Source: Rhodoplanes azumiensis (GTDB lineage: Bacteria > Pseudomonadota > Alphaproteobacteria > Rhizobiales > Xanthobacteraceae). Taken from it: 64,000 bases of DNA. The notes under the pieces are model-generated. The model was not told the origin of the DNA, did no database searches, and saw nothing but the letters and a program-made list of their open reading frames with translations. Positions 52,766-60,939 of the stretch are shown here, piece after piece. Position 1 is the first letter of the stretch. Each line of letters opens with the position of its first letter. The translations under genes were made by a program, and so were the position numbers. Where the stretch lies: contig NZ_JBHUIW010000011.1 of NCBI RefSeq assembly GCF_042682915.1, positions 1-64,000 on the forward strand, read 5' to 3'.

Positions 52766-53743
52766 TCAGTCGATGCTCACGCCGGCGGCCTGGACCACCG
52801 GGCCGAAACGGGCACGCTCGCGCTCGACGAAGGCGACGGCCTTGGCGGGCGAGGAGTCGATCACCGGATCGATGCCGATCCGGCGGAGCTGGGCCTGGAC
52901 CTCCGGCTCCACCATGACGCGGCGGGTCGCCTCGGCCAGCACCGCGAGCTCGGGCGCCGGCGTCCCCTTGGGCGCCGCGACGACGTTCCACAGGCCGGCC
53001 TCGAAGCCCTTGGTGCCGAGCGCCTCGTCGACGGTCGGAATGTCGGGGGCGAGCTCCGAGCGCTTCGCCGACGCGACCGCCAGGATGCGCGCCTTGCCGC
53101 CGCGGTGCTGCTCGAGCGAGGTGCCGAGCGTGTCGATCACCATGCCGACCTGGTTGCCGATCAGGTCGTTCATGGCGGGTGCCGAGCCCTTGTAGGGAAT
53201 GTGCGGAATATCGAGACGGCCGGCCTCGGTCTTGAACATCTCGCCGGCGAGATGGAGGAACGTCCCCGTCCCGGGCGAGCCGTATTGCAGCTTGCCCGGA
53301 TTGGCCTTCACGGTTGCGACCAGCGCGGCGAGGTCGGCCGGGCCGGACGGATGCACGACCACCACGGCCGGCGCCGAGCCGACGATGGCGACCGGCGCGA
53401 AGTCCTTCAGCGAGTCGTATTTCGGGTTCTTCGACAGCAGATTGTAGAGGCCGTGCGTGGAGGCGGTGCCGAACAGCAGCGTGTAGCCGTCGGGAGTCGC
53501 GCGGGCGACCTCGGTCGAGCCGATCGCGCCGGCGGCGCCCGACTTGTTCTCGACCACCATGGGCTGGCCGAGCACCACCGACATACGGGCCGCGTACTGT
53601 CGGGCGAACACGTCGGTCGGGCCGCCCGCCGGGAACGGCACCACCAGACGGATCGGATGGCGCGGATAGCTCTCCTGCGCGCCGAGCGGTGACGCGGCAA
53701 GGCCGAGGCAGAGCGCCACGGTCGCGACGAGCTTGCTGATCAT
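52766..53743 (-). CDS. Bug-family substrate-binding protein (orphan)
   Basis: The 325-residue exported protein has a signal peptide ending SPLGA and the family opening PIRLVVPFPAGGPTDVFARQYAARM. ENKSGAAGAIGSTEVARATPDGYTLLFG and the C-terminal FVERERARFGPVVQAAG fit the tripartite carboxylate class. No tctA or tctB lies nearby, so it either uses a distant transporter or acts as a sensor partner. GGAGAGACGACC precedes the ATG. Confidence 0.9.
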   Translation of the reverse strand: MISKLVATVALCLGLAASPLGAQESYPRHPIRLVVPFPAGGPTDVFARQYAARMSVVLGQPMVVENKSGAAGAIGSTEVARATPDGYTLLFGTASTHGLYNLLSKNPKYDSLKDFAPVAIVGSAPAVVVVHPSGPADLAALVATVKANPGKLQYGSPGTGTFLHLAGEMFKTEAGRLDIPHIPYKGSAPAMNDLIGNQVGMVIDTLGTSLEQHRGGKARILAVASAKRSELAPDIPTVDEALGTKGFEAGLWNVVAAPKGTPAPELAVLAEATRRVMVEPEVQAQLRRIGIDPVIDSSPAKAVAFVERERARFGPVVQAAGVSID

Positions 53744-53833
53744 GGTCGTCTCTCCTCGTGATGTTCGGGGGCCGGCGTCGCTGCCGGCCTCGTGGCGGGG
53801 GCCACATACGTCATCCACGCGATCCTTTCGCGG

Positions 53834-53971
53834 GTCATTCCGGGCGGCGCCATCGGGTCCGGCCATTGGCCGGCCCGACGACAGGCTCCGCACCGAACCC
53901 GGAATCGAACCCGGAACGCAGAGCTTGCCGCTGGATTCCGGGGTCGCGGCTTCGCCGCGCCCCGGGATGAC
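53834..53971. repeat. GTCATTCCGGGCG-type intergenic repeat
   Basis: Inverted ends GTCATTCCGGGCGGCG and CGCGCCCCGGGATGAC enclose GAACCCGGAATC and GATTCCGGGGTC arms. It belongs to the same family as the element at 17216 and lies between the Bug and GlcG genes. Confidence 0.65.
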
Positions 53972-53997
53972 CAAAGAGGCGGCGTGCGGCTGCGAGA

Positions 53998-54489
53998 TCA
54001 CAACCCCGCGTCGCGCCAGTTGTCGGCCGGCTGCTCCGGATGCGGCGTCAGCCCGGCCCGTTGCACGGCCGTGATGGCCGCGTACTCGTCCTTGTCGGAG
54101 GCGTCGCCGCTGATGCCGACCGCGCCGATCACCTCGCCGGCCGCGTTCCTGATCAGGACGCCGCCCGGCACCGGGATGAAGCGGCCGTCCGAGGCCGCGG
54201 CGAGCGCGCTCTGGAAGGCCGGCCGCTCGCGCAGCCGGTCCCTGATGGTGCGGCTCGAGAGGCCCATGCCGAGCGCCCCCCAGGCCTTTCCGGTGGCGAT
54301 GTCGGCGCGCAGGATCCCCGACCCGTCCTCGCGCTTGAGCACCACGGTGTGGCCGCCGGCGTCGAGCACCGCGACGGTGAGCGGCAGCAGGCCGGCCTCG
54401 CGGCCCGCGGCGATCGCCTCGTTCGCGATCGTGTCGGCGGTCGCCAGCGGCAGCGCGACCTGCAGGCGATGGACGTAATAGTCGCTCAT
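53998..54489 (-). CDS. GlcG/HbpS family protein
   Basis: The 163-residue protein matches the GlcG/HbpS (Haem-degrading/DUF336) fold, with LPLTVAVLDAGGHTVVLKREDGSG, ALGMGLSSRTIRDRL and the C-terminal VPGGVLIRNAAGEVIGAVGISGDASDKDE. Members bind haem or cobalamin or act in glycolate-type metabolism. It lies between two periplasmic binding-protein genes on the same strand. Function in this cluster is unknown. Confidence 0.85.
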   Translation of the reverse strand: MSDYYVHRLQVALPLATADTIANEAIAAGREAGLLPLTVAVLDAGGHTVVLKREDGSGILRADIATGKAWGALGMGLSSRTIRDRLRERPAFQSALAAASDGRFIPVPGGVLIRNAAGEVIGAVGISGDASDKDEYAAITAVQRAGLTPHPEQPADNWRDAGL

Positions 54490-54595
54490 GAACGTGCTCC
54501 TTTGCTCGCGCCGTCGTCGATCTGTCTCTCGCGCGGCGCATCTCCTGCGGCCCGGCCCGGCTCGGCCGGACACCCGGCCGAACGTCGCCTCCATG

Positions 54596-54656
54596 GTCCC
54601 GGAATGCGAGGACAAGGTCCGGGCTCGCAGGCTCACGCCCGCGCCCCGGAATGACG
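54596..54656. repeat. Partial GTCATTCCGGGGCG-type repeat
   Basis: The right end GCGCCCCGGAATGACGG and a diverged left half (GTCCCGGAATGCG) mark a decayed copy of the family at 17216 and 53834. It lies between the GlcG and NMT1-type genes. Confidence 0.5.
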
Positions 54657-54677
54657 GTGAGCCGGTCCGGTGCCGAC

Positions 54678-55643
54678 TCACATGCCGGCGATCGCCTTCT
54701 GATAATAGGACAGGTCGACATAGTCGGCCGCCGGCTTGGTCGGCTTGCCGGTGTGCTTGGTGCGCAGCGCCAGGACGTTCTCGAAGCCCTTCATGTCGAG
54801 CGCGGCGTCCTTCGGCATGCCGGCGAGCAGCAGGCCGTAGCCGGCGGTCGCGACCTCCTCGGGCAGCTTGAGATTGTCGGCGACGAGCTTGATCGCTTGC
54901 GCCTTGTTCTTCGGGTCGGTCGACCAGCGGACGCCCTCGACATAGGCCGACAGATACTTGACCAGCGTGTCGGAGTTTTCGCGTGCCCACTTGGCGATCA
55001 CGAAGCCGGCCGAGGCCTGGTACGGGCCGATCACCTTGGTGGCCTCGCCCATGTCCTTGAGGCCGGCCTTCTGGGCACGCAGCGAGAAGGGCGGGTTGAG
55101 CATGGTGGCGGCGAGCGTCTTGTCGGCGAGGAGTGCGTCGACCCGCTTCATCGTCGCGCCGACCACCTGCACCTTGTAGTCCTTCTCGCGCTCCAGCCCG
55201 GCCGAGCGCAGGATCTCGTAGAGCTGGAACGCATAGGCCGTGTTGGGCGCGTCGACCGCGACGGTTTTTCCGCGCAGGTCTTCGATGCGCGCGATGTCGG
55301 GCTGGACGAACAGCCGGTTCATGCCGTCGTCGCCGCCGACCACGATCTTGGCGTCGGCGCCGGCCATCTCGACCATGGCGACCGAGTTGTCGGAGGCCGC
55401 ATGGACGACCTGGAAGCGCCCGTCGGCGAGGCCGTTGCGCAGCTCGTCGGAGTTCGGCGCGATCTTGATGTCGACCTCGAGCCCGCGCTTGGCGAACAGC
55501 CCCTGCGACTGCGCCGCGAACAGCGGCAGGTTCTGCATGCCGGCGAACACCATGATGGTGAGCTTGGTCTGCGCCGCGGCGGGCGCCGATCCGGCGATCA
55601 GGGCGGCGGTCGCGGCCGCGAGGGCGAGGGTCTTGGCGCGCAT
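54678..55643 (-). CDS. NMT1-type periplasmic binding protein (orphan)
   Basis: The 321-residue protein has a signal peptide ending PAAAQ and a type-2 binding fold: LTIMVFAGMQNLPLFAAQSQGLFAKRGLEVD, then FQVVHAASDNSVAMVE, and IEDLRGKTVAVDAPNTAYAF. This is the nitrate/taurine class. No permease or ATPase is adjacent. It heads a three-gene minus-strand set with GlcG and Bug proteins. The cargo is unknown. Confidence 0.88.
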   Translation of the reverse strand: MRAKTLALAAATAALIAGSAPAAAQTKLTIMVFAGMQNLPLFAAQSQGLFAKRGLEVDIKIAPNSDELRNGLADGRFQVVHAASDNSVAMVEMAGADAKIVVGGDDGMNRLFVQPDIARIEDLRGKTVAVDAPNTAYAFQLYEILRSAGLEREKDYKVQVVGATMKRVDALLADKTLAATMLNPPFSLRAQKAGLKDMGEATKVIGPYQASAGFVIAKWARENSDTLVKYLSAYVEGVRWSTDPKNKAQAIKLVADNLKLPEEVATAGYGLLLAGMPKDAALDMKGFENVLALRTKHTGKPTKPAADYVDLSYYQKAIAGM

Positions 55644-55952
55644 GAGGGCTCCTTGGCAGTCTTCTCGTTGGCTGGATGGAATGTCGCAGGGACGGGCAAG
55701 CGCACGCCGACACCACCGCAGGGCGGTGCCGCGCAGGACGACACGATCAGGGCTGTCGAAGTGACGTCACGCGAGACCTCCCGGCGGGCGGATCTTGATC
55801 GTCCGCCTCGTCGTCATTCTAGAGCGAAACCGGTGCGGCTGGGAATGCTCCGCGCACGCATGCGCGTTCGTCCGGTGCCGCGACCGGCGCATGACGCCAT
55901 CCGAAACCGCAGCGGTCCGCCGACGGCGGTCCGGGCCGCCGCCCGATCCGGA
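55644..55952. other. 309-base intergenic region
   Basis: Contains a TGACGTCA palindrome at about 55760 and a TCTAGAGCGAAACCGG motif near 55818 that resembles an intergenic repeat of rhizobia. No gene is supported. Confidence 0.4.
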
Positions 55953-56534
55953 TCACATGATATACAGAGCGACGACGATGCCGGCGATCAGCACGACGAG
56001 GAAGATCGTGAACCAGAAGCCGAGGCGCTTCTCGATGTGCTCGCGGGCGACCGGTCCGTAGCGCTGAAGCAGGTAGGCCGACAGGAAGAAGCGGGCGCCC
56101 CGGGTGATCACCGAGAACAGCACGAACAGGAAGAAGTTGTAGCCGGCGAAGCCCGACGTGATGGTGACGATCTTGTAGGGGATCGGGGTGACGCCCTTGA
56201 TCAGGATGATCAGCGAGCCCCACTTGGCGTAGGCTTCGCGGAACGCTTCGACCTTGTCGCCGTAGCCGTAGAGCGAGATCAGCCACAGGCCGACCGAGTC
56301 GTACAGGAAGGCCCCGATGGCGTAACCGAGGATGCCGCCCAGCACCGACGTGACGGTGCAGACCAGAGCGTAGTAATAGGCCTTGTCCGGGCGCGCGAGC
56401 GCCATCGGGATCAGCATGGTGTCGGGCGGGATCGGAAAGAACGAGCTCTCCGCGAACGACACCGTGCCGAGTGCCCAGGTGGCGTGCGGCTTGCCTGCGG
56501 CGCCGATGCACCAATCGTACATCTTTCTCAACAT
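55953..56534 (-). CDS. YqaA-type DedA/VTT membrane protein
   Basis: The 193-residue protein has about five membrane segments and the SNARE-associated/VTT family pattern: FAESSFFPIPPDTMLIPMALARP near the start and a central KGVTPIPYKIVTITSGFAG. Members are thought to move or flip membrane lipids. The C-terminus is very hydrophobic (FWFTIFLVVLIAGIVVALYIM). The gene starts at the ATG at 56534. No neighbour suggests a specific lipid. Confidence 0.85.
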   Translation of the reverse strand: MLRKMYDWCIGAAGKPHATWALGTVSFAESSFFPIPPDTMLIPMALARPDKAYYYALVCTVTSVLGGILGYAIGAFLYDSVGLWLISLYGYGDKVEAFREAYAKWGSLIILIKGVTPIPYKIVTITSGFAGYNFFLFVLFSVITRGARFFLSAYLLQRYGPVAREHIEKRLGFWFTIFLVVLIAGIVVALYIM

Positions 56535-56615
56535 GGGCGCCTGCTTAGCCGGCGCGGGGCGGAAAGTCCATGCGGGGTGGTGCGGCGCGGTGCCCGGGGT
56601 GTCCGGGGGCGATGC

Positions 56616-56981
56616 TCACCCGCGCTTGCCGACCGCCGCCGCCGGCCGCTTGCGGCGGGCCTTGGCCGGACGCTTGGAGAGCTTCTCGGCGATGCCGTAG
56701 AGCTGCTCGCGCCGGTGCATCTCCTTCCACACCTCGGTCGGCTTGACGCCGACCGCGGCCCACAGCACCGTGAGGTTGTAGACGAGGTCGGCGCTTTCCC
56801 GCACGACATTGTCGTGGTGATCGTCCATCGCCTCGATGATCACCTCGGCGGCTTCCTCGGCGACCTTCTTGGCGATCTTGGCCCGGCCCGAATGGACGAG
56901 GCGGGCCGTCCGCGAGCTCGACGGCTTCGCGGTCTGAGCGGCCTGTACGGCCCGAAACAACCGGTCGATCGAATCAGCCAT
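56616..56981 (-). CDS. HisE-like phosphoribosyl-ATP pyrophosphatase, orphan
   Basis: The 121-residue protein has an all-alpha MazG/HisE fold with KKVAEEAAEVIIEAMDD and ESADLVYNLTVLWAA, the acidic clusters that bind Mg2+. The last 25 residues are Lys/Arg-rich (SKRPAKARRKRPAAAVGKRG). HisE removes diphosphate in histidine synthesis, but it usually sits with hisF/hisA. This one is away from any his genes, so it may be a second copy or a nucleotide-cleaning enzyme. Confidence 0.78.
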   Translation of the reverse strand: MADSIDRLFRAVQAAQTAKPSSSRTARLVHSGRAKIAKKVAEEAAEVIIEAMDDHHDNVVRESADLVYNLTVLWAAVGVKPTEVWKEMHRREQLYGIAEKLSKRPAKARRKRPAAAVGKRG

Positions 56982-57036
56982 GTCCGAACGATAACCGACC
57001 GCGGGCCTGCGGGAACGCCGTTCGACCGCATCGCAC

Positions 57037-57065
57037 ACAAAAAACGGCGCCGCGTGGCGGCGCCG
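57037..57065 (-). terminator. Intrinsic terminator after the Gly/Tyr-rich gene
   Basis: On the minus strand a perfect 9-bp GC stem (CGGCGCCGC / GCGGCGCCG, three-base loop) is followed by TTTTTT. It lies about 55 bases after the stop of the 57120 gene and is the clearest terminator in the window. Confidence 0.85.
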
Positions 57066-57119
57066 CCTCTGTCGTCTCGCGCCGCGACCCGGCGTCGCGG
57101 GTCCGCAGCCCGACGGTGG

Positions 57120-57494
57120 TCACCAACGGTCGTAATAGCCGTAGGGCGCGTAACCGGGACCATACCCATAATAGCCGTAGCCGGGCGGCGGCCCGCCATA
57201 ATAGCCGTAGGGCGCGTAATAATAGCTGCGCCGGGCGGCGGCGTTGGCGGCCGCGATGCCGATGATGGTCGCGGCGGCGGCGCCGACCGCGTAAGGGACG
57301 CCGCGTGGCGCGCCGCGATAATAGCGGCCGCCCCGGTAATAGCGACGCTGGGCGCCGGCTTCGACCGTGCCGCTGGTGAGATCGGGGCCGGCCTTGCCGG
57401 CCGAAGCCGCGGCGGCGGGCGCCGGGGTGAAGCCGCCGACCGCGATCGCGACGGCCGCGACCACGGCGGCGGCCATGGTGGGTGACTTGCGCAT
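57120..57494 (-). CDS. Secreted Gly/Tyr-rich protein
   Basis: The 124-residue product has a signal peptide ending AAAAS. The mature part has RRYYRGGRYYRG, a hydrophobic stretch (YAVGAAAATIIGIAAANAAA) that may be a membrane segment or hydrophobic core, and a tail of repeated GYYG/GYGYYGYG units. Such proteins are common in rhizobia and are probably surface or periplasmic, with no known function. GAGGA precedes the ATG. A strong terminator follows. Confidence 0.72.
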   Translation of the reverse strand: MRKSPTMAAAVVAAVAIAVGGFTPAPAAAASAGKAGPDLTSGTVEAGAQRRYYRGGRYYRGAPRGVPYAVGAAAATIIGIAAANAAARRSYYYAPYGYYGGPPPGYGYYGYGPGYAPYGYYDRW

Positions 57495-57605
57495 GGGATC
57501 CTCTGGACTGCTCCGCTCCGCCGCGTCCCGACGGAACAAATCAACGCGCGGATCGGCCTTTCGTTCCGCGCCCGGCATGCTGCGGCCGCAGGGCAGGACG
57601 TCGCG

Positions 57606-57767
57606 TCAGGCGGTGTCGCCGGCCTCCTCGGCGGCGAGGCGGGCAGGCCAGTCGCGGCGTCGGCGCAGCAGCGAGGCGGCGGACCGCACGAGCAGGCCGG
57701 CGACGAGCACGACCAGCACGGCGGCGATCGGTCGCAGGACGACGATCGTCCGATGGCGGTTCGACAT
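57606..57767 (-). CDS. Possible small membrane protein
   Basis: A 53-codon frame starts MSNRHRTIVVLRP and has one hydrophobic segment (IAAVLVVLVAGLLV) then a basic tail. The same frame is open further upstream to about 57980 without an obvious start. The ribosome-binding site is weak. It may be real or a chance open frame in GC-rich DNA. Confidence 0.3.
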   Translation of the reverse strand: MSNRHRTIVVLRPIAAVLVVLVAGLLVRSAASLLRRRRDWPARLAAEEAGDTA

Positions 57768-58040
57768 GACCAGCGACTGGCGCAGGCTCATCTCCAGGAT
57801 CGGGGCGATGACGAGGCCGAGCACCCGCGGCGCCGGATCGACGTCGAACGGCCTCGGCACGTCGCCGAGCACACCCTTCGCCAGCATGATCCGCACGGCG
57901 ACGGCCGAGTGCTTCACCTCGTGGACACCGAGGATGCAGCCGACGAAGGCGTGGAGCGGCGCGGTCGACGCGCGCGGCAAGGGCGTCGCATGGTTTGCAA
58001 TTGAAGCAAGCTCGCCGGTCGACCCGAGCGTCCCGCCGTC

Positions 58041-58553
58041 TCATCCCTTCCGCCGCGCCTTGCTGGCGCGGGCCGTGAAGCGCGCCATGGCGGCGAGGGT
58101 CTCGTCGGAGACGTGGTGCTCGATGCCCTCGCTGTCGCGCCGCGCTGTCGCGGCGCCGACGCCGAGCGCGCACAGAAAGGTCTCGACGACGTGATGGCGG
58201 GTGCGGGCGCGCTCCGCCATCGCCTCGCCGGCCGCCGTGAGGAACACGCCACGATAGGGACGCTGCTGGACGAGGCCCTCCTCGGCGAGCCGTTTCAGCA
58301 TCTTGGCGACGGTGGGCTGGGCCACCCCGAGCCGGACCGCGATCTCGACCTGCCGGGCCTCGCCGCCGGTGCGGATCAGCTCGGCGATCAGCTCGACATA
58401 GTCCTCGGCGAGCTCGGCCCGGCGCGCGTCGCGGGCCTGCCGGAAGCCGTCGGCCGCATCCGTCGGCCGTGTTCCGGTCGGCGTGCGCCGGCTCGCCGGC
58501 CGGGGTGCCGCCCCGGTCTGCCGTTCCGCGGAGGGGCGTCGTCTCGTCGCCAT
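58041..58553 (-). CDS. mntR: Manganese-responsive regulator MntR
   Basis: The 170-residue protein has a disordered basic N-terminus, a winged helix (IAVRLGVAQPTVAKMLKRLAEEGLV) and a DtxR-type metal-binding dimer domain with RHHVVETFLCALGV and SEGIEHHVSDETL, holding the His/Glu/Asp ligands. MntR represses manganese import when Mn2+ is plentiful. It is divergent from mntH, and an MntR box lies in the gap. Confidence 0.92.
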   Translation of the reverse strand: MATRRRPSAERQTGAAPRPASRRTPTGTRPTDAADGFRQARDARRAELAEDYVELIAELIRTGGEARQVEIAVRLGVAQPTVAKMLKRLAEEGLVQQRPYRGVFLTAAGEAMAERARTRHHVVETFLCALGVGAATARRDSEGIEHHVSDETLAAMARFTARASKARRKG

Positions 58554-58654
58554 CGCGCCGTCGTCCGAATGTCGTCGGGCCGGGCCACGACCGGGCCGGG
58601 CGCTCGCCGTACAAGAATCGCTCCCATCTGCCCCCGAAGCGGCAGATGGAACCC

Positions 58655-58660
58655 TTGACG
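58655..58660 (+). promoter_or_regulatory. Possible -35 element of the mntH promoter
   Basis: TTGACG is followed 18 bases later by TTTATA (58679-58684), which overlaps the MntR box. TATAAT at 58693 is a stronger -10 sequence but lacks a matching -35 at the right distance. Confidence 0.4.
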
Positions 58661-58680
58661 AAATAGCAACGCTCCCGATT

Positions 58681-58696
58681 TATAGCAACGGCTATA
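58681..58696. promoter_or_regulatory. MntR box TATAGCAACGGCTATA
   Basis: A 16-bp imperfect palindrome resembles the E. coli MntR site (ATAGCAAAGGCTAT core). It overlaps the probable -10 region of mntH. A half-copy, ATAGCAACG, lies 19 bases upstream at 58663-58671, which may be a second contact site. Confidence 0.72.
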
Positions 58697-58722
58697 ATTT
58701 CCGGCGGACCACGAAGGCCGGC

Positions 58723-60057
58723 ATGGTGACCGACATCCACGGATTGGACACTCAGGGGAAGGTGGCGGCCGAGCAGGGCTCCGACCGCACGACCGACGCG
58801 ATCCGCGACGCGCTCGCGGGGCGGCGGCACGGCCGTTTCACGTTTCTCCTGTTCGCCGGGCCGGCCGTGATCTCGTCGATCGCCTACATGGACCCCGGCA
58901 ACTTCGCGACCAACATCCAGGCCGGCGCCAAGTACGGCTACACGCTCCTGTGGGTCGTGCTGCTCGCCAACCTGGTCGCGATGGTGTTCCAGGGCTTGTC
59001 GGCCAAGCTCGGCATCGTCACCAACCGGAACCTCGCCGAGATCTCGCGCGACCACCTGCCGAAGCCGGTGGTGTGGGGCATGTGGGTGACGGGCGAGATC
59101 GCCGCCATGGCGACCGACCTCGCGGAGTTTCTGGGCGGCGCCATCGGCTTCTCGCTCCTCTTCGGCATCCCGCTCCTCGCCGGCATGGCCATCACGGCCG
59201 TGATCACCTACGGCATCCTGCTGTTCGAGCGCGGCGGATTCCGTGTCATGGAGCTGATCATCGGTGCCATGGTGGCGATCATCGGCCTCTGTTATCTGAT
59301 CGAGGTGTTCATCGCGCCGATCTCGTGGACGGGCGCGCTCGCCGGCATGGTGACGCCGAGCATCCCGTCCGCCGAGGCGCTCACCATCGCGGTCGGCATC
59401 ATCGGCGCCACCGTGATGCCGCACGCCATCTACCTGCATTCCGGCCTCACCCAGGCCCGCGCCCCGGCTCGCGACGAGCGCGAGCGCCGCGCGCTGCTGC
59501 GCTGGTCGAACCGCGAGGTGGTGGTGGCGCTCGCCGTCGCCGGTCTCGTCAACATGGCCATGGTGATGATGGCCTCGGCCGCCTTCCATCTCGGTCACAG
59601 CGACGTCGGGGAGATCGAGACCGCCTACAAGACGCTCACCCCGCTGCTCGGGGCGGGCGCGGCGGCCGTCTTCCTCGTCTCGCTGATCGCGTCGGGCGTG
59701 TCGTCGTCGGTGGTCGGCACCATGGCGGGACAGCTGATCATGCAGGGCTTCGTCGGCTTCGCCATCCCGTTGCTGGTCCGCCGGCTGGTCACCATGATTC
59801 CGGCCTTCGTCGTGGTCTGGCTCGGCGTCGACGCCACCAACGCGCTGGTGATGAGCCAAGTGGTGCTCAGCCTCGCGCTGCCGGTGCCGATGATCGCGCT
59901 CGTCTGGTTCACGGGCCGCAAGTCCATCATGGGCCGCTACGCCAACGGCCGGCTCCTCCAGAGCGTCGCCGTCCTGGGTGCCGTCGTGGTGTCGATCCTC
60001 AACGTCGTCCTGCTGGCCCAGACCTTCGGGCTCTTGGACGGTTGGTCCGCGGGGTGA
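58723..60057 (+). CDS. mntH: Nramp-family manganese transporter
   Basis: The 444-residue protein has eleven membrane segments expected for Nramp proteins. The metal-site motif DPGNFATN is at residues 57-64 in segment 1, and the MPHAIYLHS motif in segment 6 (about 232). MntH imports Mn2+ with proton symport. Divergent mntR and the box at 58681 give clear control. The N-terminal 35 residues are cytoplasmic and include a charged stretch. An upstream extension is rejected because it runs through the operator. Confidence 0.95.
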   Translation: MVTDIHGLDTQGKVAAEQGSDRTTDAIRDALAGRRHGRFTFLLFAGPAVISSIAYMDPGNFATNIQAGAKYGYTLLWVVLLANLVAMVFQGLSAKLGIVTNRNLAEISRDHLPKPVVWGMWVTGEIAAMATDLAEFLGGAIGFSLLFGIPLLAGMAITAVITYGILLFERGGFRVMELIIGAMVAIIGLCYLIEVFIAPISWTGALAGMVTPSIPSAEALTIAVGIIGATVMPHAIYLHSGLTQARAPARDERERRALLRWSNREVVVALAVAGLVNMAMVMMASAAFHLGHSDVGEIETAYKTLTPLLGAGAAAVFLVSLIASGVSSSVVGTMAGQLIMQGFVGFAIPLLVRRLVTMIPAFVVVWLGVDATNALVMSQVVLSLALPVPMIALVWFTGRKSIMGRYANGRLLQSVAVLGAVVVSILNVVLLAQTFGLLDGWSAG

Positions 60058-60111
60058 CGATGCGTCCCCTTCACGGACGCGCCCGCGGCAGGCAAAGGCT
60101 CTCCCGGACGT

Positions 60112-60196
60112 CGTCATGCCCACGCTCGTCGCAGGCATCCACGTCTTGGTGAACGTCGGAAGGCGTGGGATGGCCGGATCGAGCCCGGCCATGACG
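60112..60196. repeat. CGTCATGCCCGG-type intergenic repeat
   Basis: Ends CGTCATGCC and GGCCATGACG are inverted, and GGCATCCACG lies inside. Repeats of this kind are common in Bradyrhizobium-like genomes. It separates convergent mntH and livF. Confidence 0.6.
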
Positions 60197-60207
60197 AGGA
60201 GAGCGGC

Positions 60208-60939
60208 TCACCCCCCCAGATAGAGCTTCCTGATCAGCTCGTTGTCGGCGAGCTCGGCGGCCGACCTGCCTTCGAAGGCGATGCGGCCGTGGACGATGAC
60301 GTAGCCGCGGTCGGCGATGCGCAACGCCTGGGTGAAGTTCTGCTCGGCCATCAGCACGGTGAGGCCCCAGCGCTCCTTCAGCTCCTGGATCTTGTCGATG
60401 GTGCGGGCGACCAGCACGGGCGCCAGGCCGACCGACGGCTCGTCGACCAGCAAGAGCTTCGGCGCGAGCATCAAGGCACGGCCGAGCGCCAGCATCTGCT
60501 GCTCGCCCCCCGACATCGAGCCGGCGAGCTGGCGGCGCCGCTCGGCGAGCCGCGGGAACGCCTCGTAGCAGAAGCCGAGATTGTCCTTCAGGGCGGCCCG
60601 TGCCGTCGGCCGGAAGGCCCCGAGCAGCAAGTTCTCCTCGACCGACAGGCGTGGAAACAGCCGCCGCCCCTCCGGAACGAGCGCGATGCCGAGATCGACG
60701 ATCTCGACCGTCGACATCCCGCCGAGGTCGTGCGTCGCGCCGTCGATCGTCACCGTGATGCGACCCGCGGTCGGCCGCAGCAGGCCCATGATGCACTTGA
60801 TCACGGTGCTCTTGCCGTTACCGTTGGTGCCGAGCAGCACCACGGTCTCGCCGGGGTTCACGGCGAGCGAAACGTCCTCCAGCACCCGCACGGCGCCGTA
60901 GCCGGCGTCGATCCCCTCGATCCTGATGCTACTGGCCAA
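60208..60939 (-). CDS. livF: Branched-chain amino-acid-type ABC ATPase LivF
   Basis: The 243-residue ATPase has Walker A GTNGNGKST, signature MSGGEQQMLALGRAL and Walker B LLLVDEPSVGLAP, with the LivF-type C-terminus ADNELIRKLYLGG. It overlaps the end of livG by eleven bases. HAAT transporters import branched-chain amino acids, amides, urea or aromatic acids. Confidence 0.92.
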   Translation of the reverse strand: MASSIRIEGIDAGYGAVRVLEDVSLAVNPGETVVLLGTNGNGKSTVIKCIMGLLRPTAGRITVTIDGATHDLGGMSTVEIVDLGIALVPEGRRLFPRLSVEENLLLGAFRPTARAALKDNLGFCYEAFPRLAERRRQLAGSMSGGEQQMLALGRALMLAPKLLLVDEPSVGLAPVLVARTIDKIQELKERWGLTVLMAEQNFTQALRIADRGYVIVHGRIAFEGRSAAELADNELIRKLYLGG

